A DNA stretch of 64,000 nt from an uncultured SAR86 cluster bacterium (lineage in GTDB: Bacteria; Pseudomonadota; Gammaproteobacteria; Magnimaribacterales; AG-339-G14): contig CABYXE010000001.1 of the NCBI GenBank assembly GCA_902522825.1, positions 186,001 to 250,000 on the forward strand. Reading direction: 5' to 3'. Under the pieces are notes generated by a model. It made no database searches and was not told the DNA's origin. It worked only from the letters and a program-made list of their open reading frames with translations. The first letter of the stretch is position 1; each line of letters starts with the position of its first letter. A program made the translations under genes and the position numbers. Below are positions 19,003 through 27,580 of this stretch, piece by piece.

Positions 19003-19938
19003 CTACTTAATAAAATCAAATAAATATTTAGCTACTTCAGTGGGTTGTCTGTATGTAATGTCATGCGTGCCCTCTTTAATTTCCCTAAAATGTACTTGAG
19101 GAACATCATTTTTTAAACTCTCATATCCAGAAATTGGAACCACTCCATCTAAGTCACCCCATATTACTTGTGTATTTATTTTATCTTTACCAATTTTTTT
19201 AAAAGCATCCGAAGAATCAGTCATATCAAAATTTCTAGCAGTAGATAATAAAGATTCAACAAAACCTTTATATAGGGTTTGTGGGATAAAGAAATCTTCA
19301 AACTCTTCTTGATTTATAGCTTTCGGATCATCGCTATTTTGGGTCTCTGATGCCGAAATTTTTTTATAAATTGATGGAAAAGCTTTGAATAAATAATCTC
19401 CTAATAGAGGAAACATAAAGAGTTTCATTACCCAATGAGGATCAGGAATATAACCAGCAGGGGCAATTAAATTTAAAGTTTTAATCTTTTCTTTATTTTG
19501 GTGAGCAAACATTGCTGCTATTGGGCCTCCCATAGAATAGCCAACTAGGTGAATATCTCCTGGCTCTTCTAAGAATTCTAATAACTCATTTAAAGTATCT
19601 ACGTAAAAATTTAAATTATATTTCTGATTTGGTCGATCAGAAAAACCCCTACCAAAATGATCGTAAGCTAAAACTCTCCTACCAGTCTTCAAGAGGTCTT
19701 CCATTATTCCATTCCAAACAAAACTTGGAGTAGAGAACCCATGAATCAAAACAATTATTTCATTAGAAGATAAAACTTCTGGTTCGTGCCAACGATAATA
19801 TATTTTTCCTTTAGATAATTTTGCATGATTTCCATAAAGAGGAATTTTTATCTTTTCTGGATTCTTCAGTTTTAAACTATTAAAAGCATAGGGAAAAATT
19901 ATTAAAGTGATAAAAATTATTATTGCTGTTAAAGTCAT
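19003..19938 (-). CDS. Alpha/beta hydrolase with N-terminal membrane anchor
   Basis: The 311-residue protein starts with a hydrophobic helix (1-20) that anchors it or exports it. The hydrolase domain has LIHGFSTPSFVW (oxyanion region), AYDHFGRGFSDRP, the nucleophile elbow GYSMGG with Ser135, WGDLDGVVP with the acid Asp, and EGTHDITY with the His. It is a member of the broad esterase/lipase/C-C hydrolase group; the substrate cannot be told. It is convergent to the TorF copy 2 gene and divergent from the glycerophosphodiesterase, 38 bases away. Confidence 0.82.
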   Translation of the reverse strand: MTLTAIIIFITLIIFPYAFNSLKLKNPEKIKIPLYGNHAKLSKGKIYYRWHEPEVLSSNEIIVLIHGFSTPSFVWNGIMEDLLKTGRRVLAYDHFGRGFSDRPNQKYNLNFYVDTLNELLEFLEEPGDIHLVGYSMGGPIAAMFAHQNKEKIKTLNLIAPAGYIPDPHWVMKLFMFPLLGDYLFKAFPSIYKKISASETQNSDDPKAINQEEFEDFFIPQTLYKGFVESLLSTARNFDMTDSSDAFKKIGKDKINTQVIWGDLDGVVPISGYESLKNDVPQVHFREIKEGTHDITYRQPTEVAKYLFDFIK

Positions 19939-19976
19939 AACTCCTCCCCAGAAGACAATACAAGTAAAATTATTTT

Positions 19977-20702
19977 ATGCATTCATTTTTAAAAAGCAAA
20001 TTTCAAGGTTTTGTTCATAGAGGTGATACATCAAATTTTATTGAAAATACTTTGGAAGCTTTTAAATCTGCAAATGAGCTAGGATATAAATATTTAGAAA
20101 CTGATTTAAGAGAAACGAAAGACGGAAAAATAATTACATTTCACGATCCAAATTTAAAAAGAATTACCGGCTCAAATGTAACAATAAATCATACAAGTTT
20201 ATCTGAAATAAGAATGAGACGATTACCTGCTAGAGAATTTATTCCAACTATAGATGAGGTGCTAGAAGAATTTCCTAATTCTTTTTTTAATATGGATCTT
20301 AAAGTAAAAGGTATTGAAGAAAAGGTCCTAAAAAAGATTAAGTTCCATAATGCTATGGATAGGATATGTCTGGGCTCTTTTAATGCCAACGTAATAAGAA
20401 AAATTAATGCCCTTGAGCCAAAAATACTCACCTCAATGGGTTTATCGCAAGTTGCGATGTATAAATTTTTTAAAAAACCAAATAACTCAAAATTAATTCA
20501 AGTTCCTACTTCTTGGAAAGGAATAAAAATAATTACAAAAAAGTTTATCGAAAGACTTCATAATGATAATTTAAAAGTTCACGTTTGGACAATTAACGAT
20601 AAAATTGAAATGCAAAATTTAATCGATATTGGTGTCGATGGAATTATGACAGACAATGCCTCAGGGTTGATGGATGTAATGCGGAAAAATAATTTAGTTT
20701 AA
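19977..20702 (+). CDS. Glycerophosphodiester phosphodiesterase
   Basis: The 241-residue TIM-barrel enzyme cleaves glycerophosphodiesters from phospholipid turnover into glycerol-3-phosphate and an alcohol. Catalytic residues are visible: HRG (14-16), ENT (23-25), ETD with Glu41 and Asp43, and FHDPNL with His56. HVWTINDKIEMQNLIDIGVD and GIMTDNA complete the barrel. It has no signal peptide and so is cytosolic. It overlaps the convergent UMF1-type transporter stop by 4 bases (TTAA). Confidence 0.9.
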   Translation: MHSFLKSKFQGFVHRGDTSNFIENTLEAFKSANELGYKYLETDLRETKDGKIITFHDPNLKRITGSNVTINHTSLSEIRMRRLPAREFIPTIDEVLEEFPNSFFNMDLKVKGIEEKVLKKIKFHNAMDRICLGSFNANVIRKINALEPKILTSMGLSQVAMYKFFKKPNNSKLIQVPTSWKGIKIITKKFIERLHNDNLKVHVWTINDKIEMQNLIDIGVDGIMTDNASGLMDVMRKNNLV

Positions 20703-21955
20703 TATTTTGGAACCATCCAAAGTACCAATAGCCCAGGTATAAATAATAGTAACAAGCTTAAAATTCCATAATCAGGATTATCAAAAGTATAAGCAACCCA
20801 CCCTACTAAAATAGGCCCCAATACCACTGCAGATTTACCTACAAGATTATAGAAACCAAAAAATTCTGCTGATTTTTCTGCCGGAATCAATTGCGAAAAA
20901 ATAGTTCTGCTTATGGACTGAACTCCACCTTGAAAAAGGCCTATCGTGAAAGCTAGGAAGTAGAAACCTGAAATGTTAGTTATGAAGATACTAAAGATGG
21001 TTACAAAAATATAACCAATAATTCCGATAGAAAGCATTAGTTTTAAGCCAAACCTGTCACCAAGAATTCCATATAAAATTGTAGCTGGAAATCCGACAAA
21101 TTGAGTGATGATTAGAGCTAAAATCATATCTGATGCTTCTAAGCCAATATCTGCACCATAAGCCAAAGCCATTCTTACGATCGTATCGACGCCATCCATG
21201 TAAAGCCAATAAGCTAAAAGGAATAAAGATAATGTTTTATATTTTCTGATGTCTTTGAATGTTGAAAGCACTCTTTGAAAAGACTGTGTAATGAGATAAG
21301 TAATTTTTATCTCAATTTTATCCGATGAATTTTCCTTTACATATTTTAAGATTGGAATAGAAAAAAATCCCCACCAGACAGATACACTCAAAAAAGAAAA
21401 TAGCACCGCTTCCGTTATTGATTTAAGTCCAAAAAACTCTGGACTTTGATACATAGCAACATTTAAAACAAATAGAAAACCGCCTCCTAAATAACCTAAC
21501 GAGTATCCTAATGCTGAAACTCGATTTCTATTCTCAGTAGAAGAGACATTTATTAAAAGTGAGTCATAAAAAACATTTCCACCAGAAAATCCAATACAAG
21601 CAAAAATGTAAACTGACATTGCCGTTAGCCACATGCCTTGAGCAATAAAAAATAATGAGCCGGTTGTAATAATTCCCAAAAAGGCAAAAAGACCTAAAAA
21701 AAGTTTCTTTTTGTTAGTTATATCTGCAAGAGCGCCTAAAAAAGGCGCGATACAAACAATAGCTAATCCTGAAATAGAATTTGCTGTTCCAAGCCATGCT
21801 GAGCTTTCAGGACCTGACAACTCTCCAGCCCAATAACTTTTAAAAAAAATAGGAAAAAATCCAGCCATAACTGTTGTTGCAAAAGCGGAATTCGCCCAAT
21901 CATAAAGAGCCCAAGACAAGACTTCTTTGTTTATTATTTTTTTTTTAGAATTCAC
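20699..21955 (-). CDS. MFS transporter, UMF1/Atg22-like
   Basis: This 418-residue inner-membrane protein with about 12 helices begins with the family signature VLSWALYDWANSAFATTVMA and has SVYIFACIGFSGGNVFYDSLL, as in the UMF1 group that includes yeast Atg22, an amino-acid effluxer. IFSQLIPAEKSAEFFGFYN is another characteristic segment in the second half. It is plausibly an exporter of amino acids or other small molecules. A small membrane gene on the opposite strand starts 34 bases upstream of its ATG. Confidence 0.87.
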   Translation of the reverse strand: MNSKKKIINKEVLSWALYDWANSAFATTVMAGFFPIFFKSYWAGELSGPESSAWLGTANSISGLAIVCIAPFLGALADITNKKKLFLGLFAFLGIITTGSLFFIAQGMWLTAMSVYIFACIGFSGGNVFYDSLLINVSSTENRNRVSALGYSLGYLGGGFLFVLNVAMYQSPEFFGLKSITEAVLFSFLSVSVWWGFFSIPILKYVKENSSDKIEIKITYLITQSFQRVLSTFKDIRKYKTLSLFLLAYWLYMDGVDTIVRMALAYGADIGLEASDMILALIITQFVGFPATILYGILGDRFGLKLMLSIGIIGYIFVTIFSIFITNISGFYFLAFTIGLFQGGVQSISRTIFSQLIPAEKSAEFFGFYNLVGKSAVVLGPILVGWVAYTFDNPDYGILSLLLLFIPGLLVLWMVPKY

Positions 21956-21989
21956 TTTTGTTTTATTTTTTCTTAAGTATCATAATCCG

Positions 21990-22157
21990 ATGTCAAAAGA
22001 TCTTAACGATTCTCAAATTACAAAAAACTTAATCATTTTCTTTCTAATCATTGCAAGTTTAACAGTTGCCCTTGCCTATCTAGGGATTTATATTCAGGAA
22101 TCTGAGTATAGAAAGAATATAGAAATTGAAAATAGAGAATCTTTAAAGGAAGATTAG
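21990..22157 (+). CDS. 55-residue single-span membrane protein
   Basis: From ATG 21990 the product has a polar N-terminus (MSKDLNDSQITKN), one membrane helix (about 14-35, with LIIFFLIIASLTVALAYLG) and a charged C-terminus rich in Glu and Lys. An upstream in-frame start at 21927 would run into the divergent transporter gene and is less likely. I do not recognise the family. It is convergent to dihydroorotase with 7 bases between. Real-gene status rests on good composition and no overlap. Confidence 0.5.
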   Translation: MSKDLNDSQITKNLIIFFLIIASLTVALAYLGIYIQESEYRKNIEIENRESLKED

Positions 22158-22164
22158 CCTTAAC

Positions 22165-23502
22165 TTATCTATCAAACTTAAGCTTTTCTGAAACTGTTTT
22201 ATCAATAACAAGTTTTCCGTCAATCACTATTGGTTGCCCATTAATAATTGTTCCATAAACTGATGAACTAAAAGTTTTGCCATTAAATGGTGTCCATCCA
22301 CATTTTGTTAACTCTGTTTCGTTGGAAACAAGAGTTTCTTTATTGAGATCAAAAATCATAAAATCTGCTTTATATCCTTCCCTTATGTAACCGCGATCTT
22401 TGATAGAAAAACGATCAGCAACTTTATGACTCATATAAGAGATAACTTCGCTGAGTGAATAATAACCTTGTTTGTGAAGCTCTATCATTATTTGAAAAGA
22501 ATGTTCTATTAATGGAATACCTGCAGAAGCTTCCAAATAAGGAAGTTTTTTATCCTCAAAAACATGAGGAGCATGATCAGTTGCAACAAAGTCAATGTAG
22601 CCCTCCTTTAAAGCTTCTCGCAATGCATTTCTATCTGATTCTTTTTTTATTGCAGGATTGCATACTATTAAATTACCCAGCTCCCCATAATCTCTCTCGT
22701 CAAACCAAAGATGATGAACACAAACTTCGCAAGTAATTTTTTTATCTTTTGTAGCAATATTGTCAAATAATTCTATTTCTTTCTCAGTGGTTAAATGAAG
22801 GACATGTAAATCAGAACCGTGTTTTTTAGCTAGATCAATTACTTTAGATGACGATCGATAACAACAAATATCATCTTTTATAACAGGGTGAAAACTTGCA
22901 TCGATTTCTTCATTTTCAAGCTTAACTTTTTCTAAATTTGCTTTCATTGTGTCGTTATCTTCACAGTGAGTCACTATCGTTACTGGACAGTGCTTAAAAA
23001 TTTGCTCTAAAGCATTGTCATCTTCAACTAATAAAGTTCCTGTCGAAGTTCCCATGAAAACTTTTAACCCACAAGTTTCTTTGGGATCGAGTTTTTTTAT
23101 TTCTTCCAAATTTGTTTCAGTTGCTCCGAAATAATAAGAATAATTAGTCCACGATTTTTCAGCGCCTAACTGATTTCTCTCAGCAAGCAATTCCATTGTT
23201 GTTGTGTTTGGATTTACGTTGGGCATATCAAAAGTTGAAGTAACTCCTGAATGCACAGCTGCCAAAGATTCAGAGCGAATATCTCCTTTTTCGGTTAACC
23301 CCGGATCTCTAAAATGCACCTGATCATCTATAATTCCAGGCGCAGTGTGTTTACCTTCGAGATCTATAACTTGCTTTGACCCTTCTCTTATTTCACTGGC
23401 AATTTTTTCTATTCGATCTTTTTTGATACCAATATCTACCGCAGATTCTTGCCCCTCATTTATCAGAAGACAATTTTTAAGTACCAAATCGAAGTTGCTC
23501 AT
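22165..23502 (-). CDS. pyrC: Dihydroorotase (type I)
   Basis: The 445-residue amidohydrolase closes carbamoyl-aspartate to dihydroorotate in pyrimidine synthesis. The metal site reads IIDDQVHFRDPG: His63 is kept but the first His of the usual HxH is Gln61, a variant also seen in Bacteroidetes-type dihydroorotases. The carboxylated Lys is Lys147 in CGLKVFMG, with THCEDN, DLHVLHLTTE and FVATDHAPH giving the remaining ligands. Length is normal for the class. It follows a hypothetical gene by 1 base on the same strand. Allantoinase is less likely because of the DMPNVNPNTTT and ATDHAPH contexts. Confidence 0.87.
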   Translation of the reverse strand: MSNFDLVLKNCLLINEGQESAVDIGIKKDRIEKIASEIREGSKQVIDLEGKHTAPGIIDDQVHFRDPGLTEKGDIRSESLAAVHSGVTSTFDMPNVNPNTTTMELLAERNQLGAEKSWTNYSYYFGATETNLEEIKKLDPKETCGLKVFMGTSTGTLLVEDDNALEQIFKHCPVTIVTHCEDNDTMKANLEKVKLENEEIDASFHPVIKDDICCYRSSSKVIDLAKKHGSDLHVLHLTTEKEIELFDNIATKDKKITCEVCVHHLWFDERDYGELGNLIVCNPAIKKESDRNALREALKEGYIDFVATDHAPHVFEDKKLPYLEASAGIPLIEHSFQIMIELHKQGYYSLSEVISYMSHKVADRFSIKDRGYIREGYKADFMIFDLNKETLVSNETELTKCGWTPFNGKTFSSSVYGTIINGQPIVIDGKLVIDKTVSEKLKFDR

Positions 23503-23503
23503 T

Positions 23504-23839
23504 TTATTTTATAGTCGTTAATAAAAGAATAATTTTAGAATTCTTAGAATCAATTTCAAAATTAGACCTTTGAGAAATATCATCAAAAACTCTATATAGA
23601 TCAAATATAGATAAATTTAAAAATGATGCAAGTGAAGATGTTGATCGACAATACTTTGATTTAAAAAAAACTTTAAAACAAACCTTTATTGAATTTTTTT
23701 TTATTGAAAAAATATTTTTTAATAATCCTTTGAGACAAAATAAATCTACAACCAAATACTCTTCCAAATCAAGATCATGCTCAAAAGAGTCGATAATTTC
23801 GCCGTTAGAATTTATTGCTAAAGCATCTTTAATATCCAT
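23504..23839 (-). CDS. Hypothetical protein, 111 aa
   Basis: I do not recognise this protein. It has an acidic N-terminal third (DSFEHDLDLEEYLVVDLF), a basic hydrophobic middle (IFSIKKNSIKVCFKVFFKSKY) and a C-terminal part with FLNLSIFDLYRVFDDISQ that could form a helix-turn-helix-like pair of helices. No signal peptide or clear membrane span. It begins directly after the Smr-like stop with no gap and ends 1 base before dihydroorotase, so it is part of a tight four-gene run. Function unknown. Confidence 0.55.
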   Translation of the reverse strand: MDIKDALAINSNGEIIDSFEHDLDLEEYLVVDLFCLKGLLKNIFSIKKNSIKVCFKVFFKSKYCRSTSSLASFLNLSIFDLYRVFDDISQRSNFEIDSKNSKIILLLTTIK

Positions 23840-24064
23840 TTATATTTTTCTCACTATTACCGTGCCGTAATTATGCCCTTTTCCTACTTCAAAAATACAT
23901 CCTACTCTTTTTAAAACAATTTCTACTAACGAAATCATTTTTTGGCTATTGCCACATATTATTAATAAAGGACAATCTTCCTGATTCTTAAAAATAAAAT
24001 TCTCAACTACCAAATCTACTTCGTGGTGTCTTTTGCCATGTAAATCTAAAGTTGTTAACTTCAT
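23840..24064 (-). CDS. Small Smr-like domain protein
   Basis: The 74-residue protein looks like a minimal Smr (MutS2 C-terminal-like) domain: TLDLHGKRHHEVDLVVENFI (about 4-23) matches the LDLHG motif, LLIICGNSQK the strand-turn region, and HNYGTVIVRKI the closing strand. The usual TGxG turn is degenerate (CGNSQ). Full Smr domains are DNA or RNA nickases or ribosome-collision nucleases; with the altered turn, activity here is uncertain. The ATG overlaps the stop of the upstream methyltransferase by 4 bases. Confidence 0.55.
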   Translation of the reverse strand: MKLTTLDLHGKRHHEVDLVVENFIFKNQEDCPLLIICGNSQKMISLVEIVLKRVGCIFEVGKGHNYGTVIVRKI

Positions 24065-24822
24065 AACTTATAAATTGATATCTCTACTCCATCAGGATGT
24101 GATTTGGAGTATTCTCTTAAGGTGGGAATAAATTTACTAGAGTAATCAGATGAAGTTCTTACATAGTCTAAATAATCTTCTAAGTTAAACAAAACGACAT
24201 TATCGGCAAATATCCATGCGCCTTTTTTTAATAAACCCGTTGTTTCTAGAAGTTTTAAATCACTCAAATAAAGGTCTTTCCAGTGATCAATAAAAACAAA
24301 GTCAAACGGGTCGTTAAGCTCGGTTATTAAATTACTAGATGTGCCAATTTTAAGATCATGATTCTTGGATAAGCCAGCTATCGAGATATGTTCTTTTGCT
24401 ATTCGGGCAAATTTTTCGTTAGCTTCTATAGAAGTAAGTTTGGAATCTTCTCTCAGACTATTTAATATCCTTATGGATGAGTACCCAAGATAAACACCTA
24501 ATTCTAAAATATTTTTTGCATTTGAATCTTTGATGGCCTGTTCTAATAATAGTCCTTTTTGGTCTCCAATATTCATCAAAAAAGTTTTTCTGTACGCGTA
24601 AGCATCGATTATTTTTAGAATTGATTTGGGGTCATTTTTAGTTGCTTTTAATCTAACTAAGTCTAAAACTTCTTCTTCTTTAGGTTTTTTAATTTTTGTT
24701 TTAGTTAAAAAACTATCTATAATTTCTTGATAAGCTAAACTCAACACACCCAGAAAACTCTTTCTGTTGATGTTAAAAGGCATTTTAGATTTTTTATTTA
24801 ATTTATTTTTTGTCGAGTTCAT
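24061..24822 (-). CDS. Catechol O-methyltransferase-like enzyme
   Basis: The 253-residue protein carries a class I methyltransferase domain that is strikingly like animal COMT. FLMNIGDQKGLLLEQAI (81-97), ILELGVYLGYSSIRIL (105-120), the SAM-binding Glu in SIEAN, FVFIDHWKDLY (176-186) and WIFADNVV (203-210) all align with the mammalian enzyme. The metal ligands Asp179, Asp207 and Asn208 and the catalytic Lys182 are present. It should methylate a catechol-type hydroxyl with SAM and Mg2+. The first 75 residues are an extra Lys-rich segment. It leads the Smr-like and hypothetical genes. Confidence 0.88.
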   Translation of the reverse strand: MNSTKNKLNKKSKMPFNINRKSFLGVLSLAYQEIIDSFLTKTKIKKPKEEEVLDLVRLKATKNDPKSILKIIDAYAYRKTFLMNIGDQKGLLLEQAIKDSNAKNILELGVYLGYSSIRILNSLREDSKLTSIEANEKFARIAKEHISIAGLSKNHDLKIGTSSNLITELNDPFDFVFIDHWKDLYLSDLKLLETTGLLKKGAWIFADNVVLFNLEDYLDYVRTSSDYSSKFIPTLREYSKSHPDGVEISIYKL

Positions 24823-24859
24823 GCAGATAAAAGTAAAGAAGTAATTTTAAATTAAAAAT

Positions 24860-25906
24860 ATGATTAGAGCATTTTATAAATCTGAAGAATGGGCCTTGTG
24901 GGCCTATGGAGGATTAGTCCTTTTAATATCGTCTCTTTGGGTTCAAGTTCAGCTGACTGTCGCTATTAATTCTTGGTATGGTGGATTTTATGACCATCTT
25001 CAAAAAGCAGCAGAGTTTGTAGATGACCCTCAAGAAGGAATTGATATTTTTTATGATTTTCTAATTTCTACTGACTACTTGGTAAATGGATTTGAAGGAC
25101 AGCCAAGCTTTTTAGTTATAGCCATGCCTTATGTAATATTGGCGACTTTTACTGCGTGGTTTACTAGAATTTATGGTCTACGATGGCGTCAAGCTATCAC
25201 ATTTAATTACATTCCTAGATGGCAGGCAGTAGAAGAAGAAATAGAAGGAGCAAGTCAAAGAATACAAGAAGACTGCAACAGATTTGCTCGAATAGTTGAA
25301 AGTTTAGGATTGCAGATTGTAAGAGCAATCATGACCTTGGTAGCTTTTGTTCCAGTCTTATGGACACTTAGTGAATCTGTAACCATTCCTTTCTTTAGCA
25401 ACATAGAAGGCTCTTTGGTTTGGACAGCTCTTTCGGTATCTATCGGAGGATTGGTTATTTCATGGTTTGTGGGATATAGACTTCCAGGGCTAGAGTATAA
25501 CAATCAAAAAGTAGAGGCAGCTTTTAGAAAAGATCTAGTTTTGGGAGAAGACGATAAGGTAAATTATGCTCAAACCGACACTCTTTGGGGCTTATTCACA
25601 GGTATAAGATTTAATTATCAAAGGCTTTACATGCATTATGGTTATTTTGATATTTGGATTGAGAGTTATGGGCAATTTATGGTGGTAGTGCCTTTTCTAA
25701 TTATTGGTCCAAGTCTATTTACAGGCGCAGCTTTATTGGGAGTGGTAATACAAATTTCTAATGCATTTGATAGAGTTCATAGTGGTTTTGCATTGTTTTT
25801 ATTTAATTGGACAACAATCACTGAACTGAGGAGTATTTGGAAAAGACTAAGTGAGTTTGAAATTAATTTAGACAAATACTCAAAACCTGATGAAATTACT
25901 ACGTAA
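24860..25906 (+). CDS. SbmA/BacA-like peptide transporter
   Basis: The 348-residue inner-membrane protein belongs to the SbmA_BacA family: WVQVQLTVAINSWYGGFYDHLQ at the N-terminus, FRWRxA-like LRWRQAITFNYIPRWQAVE, EGASQRIQEDCNRFARIVE, LVAFVPVLWTLS, GYRLPGLEYNNQKVEAAFRK and LVLGEDD all have direct counterparts in E. coli SbmA. SbmA imports peptides such as microcins driven by protons. The protein is about 60 residues shorter than SbmA, missing the first helix. Its ATG is 37 bases from the divergent COMT-like ATG, so regulation may be shared. Its stop overlaps the convergent epoxide hydrolase by 8 bases. Confidence 0.88.
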   Translation: MIRAFYKSEEWALWAYGGLVLLISSLWVQVQLTVAINSWYGGFYDHLQKAAEFVDDPQEGIDIFYDFLISTDYLVNGFEGQPSFLVIAMPYVILATFTAWFTRIYGLRWRQAITFNYIPRWQAVEEEIEGASQRIQEDCNRFARIVESLGLQIVRAIMTLVAFVPVLWTLSESVTIPFFSNIEGSLVWTALSVSIGGLVISWFVGYRLPGLEYNNQKVEAAFRKDLVLGEDDKVNYAQTDTLWGLFTGIRFNYQRLYMHYGYFDIWIESYGQFMVVVPFLIIGPSLFTGAALLGVVIQISNAFDRVHSGFALFLFNWTTITELRSIWKRLSEFEINLDKYSKPDEITT

Positions 25907-26885
25907 TTTTTTCCAAAAAATTTAATAAGTGTTTGTTAACTTCTTCTGGTTTTTCCTGCTGAACCCAATGTCCAGCGCCTTCAATCATTTGAATATCAAT
26001 TAAGTTTTCATAGTAACTTCCAATAGTATTTTTAATATCATCAGCATCCTTATAGCCAACGCCATTAAAAAAATTCACTGGATCTAGTGAGCCAGTAATA
26101 AATGAGGCAGGTTGTTTCAATTTAGCATCTTTAAAATCTATTAAATCTTCAAAATCTATTTCTAAGGCACGATATCTGTTTATTGGCCCTCGCATTCCAC
26201 TCATTTCAAACTGACTAACAAAATAATCCATTTCCTCTTTGGTAATCCAATCCGGATAACTATCAAACTCAAAGGTACCTTCCAAAAACTTAGCATTCGG
26301 ATCTTTGTCTAAAGTCTCTTCTGTATATTCGAAACGCCTAAGCATGCCTCTAGCATCCCCAGAAAAATAAGTCAGCTCCAATCCTTTTCTTAAATCTTTC
26401 TCAAATTCTGCTTCCGCTTCTCCTTCTTTTTGAAAATAGAGAATATAAAAAAACTTGCCTTCAAAAACCATTTTGAATAATTCTATTTGAGACATTTCTC
26501 CCCTGGGAGTGTATGGAACTGAAAGACCAGCAACAGCACTAATTCTATCTTCATTAAATAATGCTGTGGTATGAACAATAGGTCCTCCCCAATCATGTCC
26601 TACCAAAACTGCTTTTTCAAATCCAAGAGAATCAATTACACCAATTACATCATTACTGATATTTTTAAGTGAGTAAGCATCAATTTCATGAGGTTTATCA
26701 GATTCACCATAGCCCCTGACATCAATGGCTGCTGCTGTATAACCAGCCTCAGCAATTTTTGGTATTTGGTAACGCCAGCTATACCAGCTTTCGGGCCATC
26801 CATGCACCATCAATACTAAAGGGCCCTCTCCTTCAATAGCGGTTTTAATTTTTACACCGTTTGCATCTAAAACTTTGAACTCCAT
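25899..26885 (-). CDS. Epoxide hydrolase (alpha/beta hydrolase)
   Basis: The 328-residue enzyme has the oxyanion motif HGWPESWYSW (28-37) and the nucleophile elbow GHDWGG with Asp98 instead of Ser, which is diagnostic of soluble epoxide hydrolases. A lid domain (about 130-235) contains Tyr residues able to hold the epoxide oxygen; FITGSLDPVNFFNG has the acid region and EGAGHWVQQEKPEE the His. It converts epoxides to diols, probably of lipids or aromatic compounds. Haloalkane dehalogenase is less likely because of the DWGG context with the long lid. A metallo-hydrolase is divergent, 29 bases away. Confidence 0.9.
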   Translation of the reverse strand: MEFKVLDANGVKIKTAIEGEGPLVLMVHGWPESWYSWRYQIPKIAEAGYTAAAIDVRGYGESDKPHEIDAYSLKNISNDVIGVIDSLGFEKAVLVGHDWGGPIVHTTALFNEDRISAVAGLSVPYTPRGEMSQIELFKMVFEGKFFYILYFQKEGEAEAEFEKDLRKGLELTYFSGDARGMLRRFEYTEETLDKDPNAKFLEGTFEFDSYPDWITKEEMDYFVSQFEMSGMRGPINRYRALEIDFEDLIDFKDAKLKQPASFITGSLDPVNFFNGVGYKDADDIKNTIGSYYENLIDIQMIEGAGHWVQQEKPEEVNKHLLNFLEKIT

Positions 26886-26914
26886 CAGTTATAATATCAA
26901 CATAAATTAATAAA

Positions 26915-27580
26915 ATGGCAATACTTAAAGCTGCAATCATCACTGTTACTCCTTTTCAGCAAAATTGTTCAGTAATTTGGAAAGAAGATACTAAAATAGC
27001 TGCGGTCAATGATCCAGGCGGAGATTTAGAGATAATAGAAAAATTTATTGATGATCAAGGCTTGACACTGTCTAAAATATTTATCACCCATGGACATTTG
27101 GATCATGCTGCTGGAGCAAGAGAATTAGCAGATAATTTTAAAGTTGATATAGAAGGCCCTCAAATTGAAGATGAATTTCTAACTTCAACATTAGAAATGC
27201 AAGGCAAATCCTACGGAATGGATAGTGCACAAAATTTCACTCCTGATAGATGGTTAAATGAAGGAGATCAAATCGAATTAGATGGAGAAAAATTAGACGT
27301 TTATCATTGTCCAGGTCATACGCCTGGACATGTTATTTTTCATCACAAGGAATCTAAATTAGCTATCGTCGGAGATGTTTTGTTTCAAGGCTCTGTGGGA
27401 AGGACAGATTTACCTGGCGGAAGTATGGATGCTTTAATTGCAGCTATAAGGGAAAAAGTTTTGCCGTTGGGTGATGACATCACTTTCATTCCTGGTCATG
27501 GGCCAATTTCAACAATTGGACAAGAACGTTTAACCAATCCTTATGTAGCAGATCAATTATTTAAAGAGAGCTCGAATTGA
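26915..27580 (+). CDS. MBL-fold metallo-hydrolase, YcbL-like
   Basis: The 221-residue protein has the metallo-beta-lactamase site THGHLDHAAG (58-67), with His59, His61, Asp63 and His64, then CPGHTPGHV, VGDVLFQGSVGRTDLPGG and FIPGHGP. Its length and the motif order match YcbL, a type II glyoxalase that hydrolyses S-lactoylglutathione. It could instead act on other thioesters. Its TGA overlaps the TTG start of the next gene by a 4-base TTGA, so the two are coupled. Confidence 0.88.
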   Translation: MAILKAAIITVTPFQQNCSVIWKEDTKIAAVNDPGGDLEIIEKFIDDQGLTLSKIFITHGHLDHAAGARELADNFKVDIEGPQIEDEFLTSTLEMQGKSYGMDSAQNFTPDRWLNEGDQIELDGEKLDVYHCPGHTPGHVIFHHKESKLAIVGDVLFQGSVGRTDLPGGSMDALIAAIREKVLPLGDDITFIPGHGPISTIGQERLTNPYVADQLFKESSN

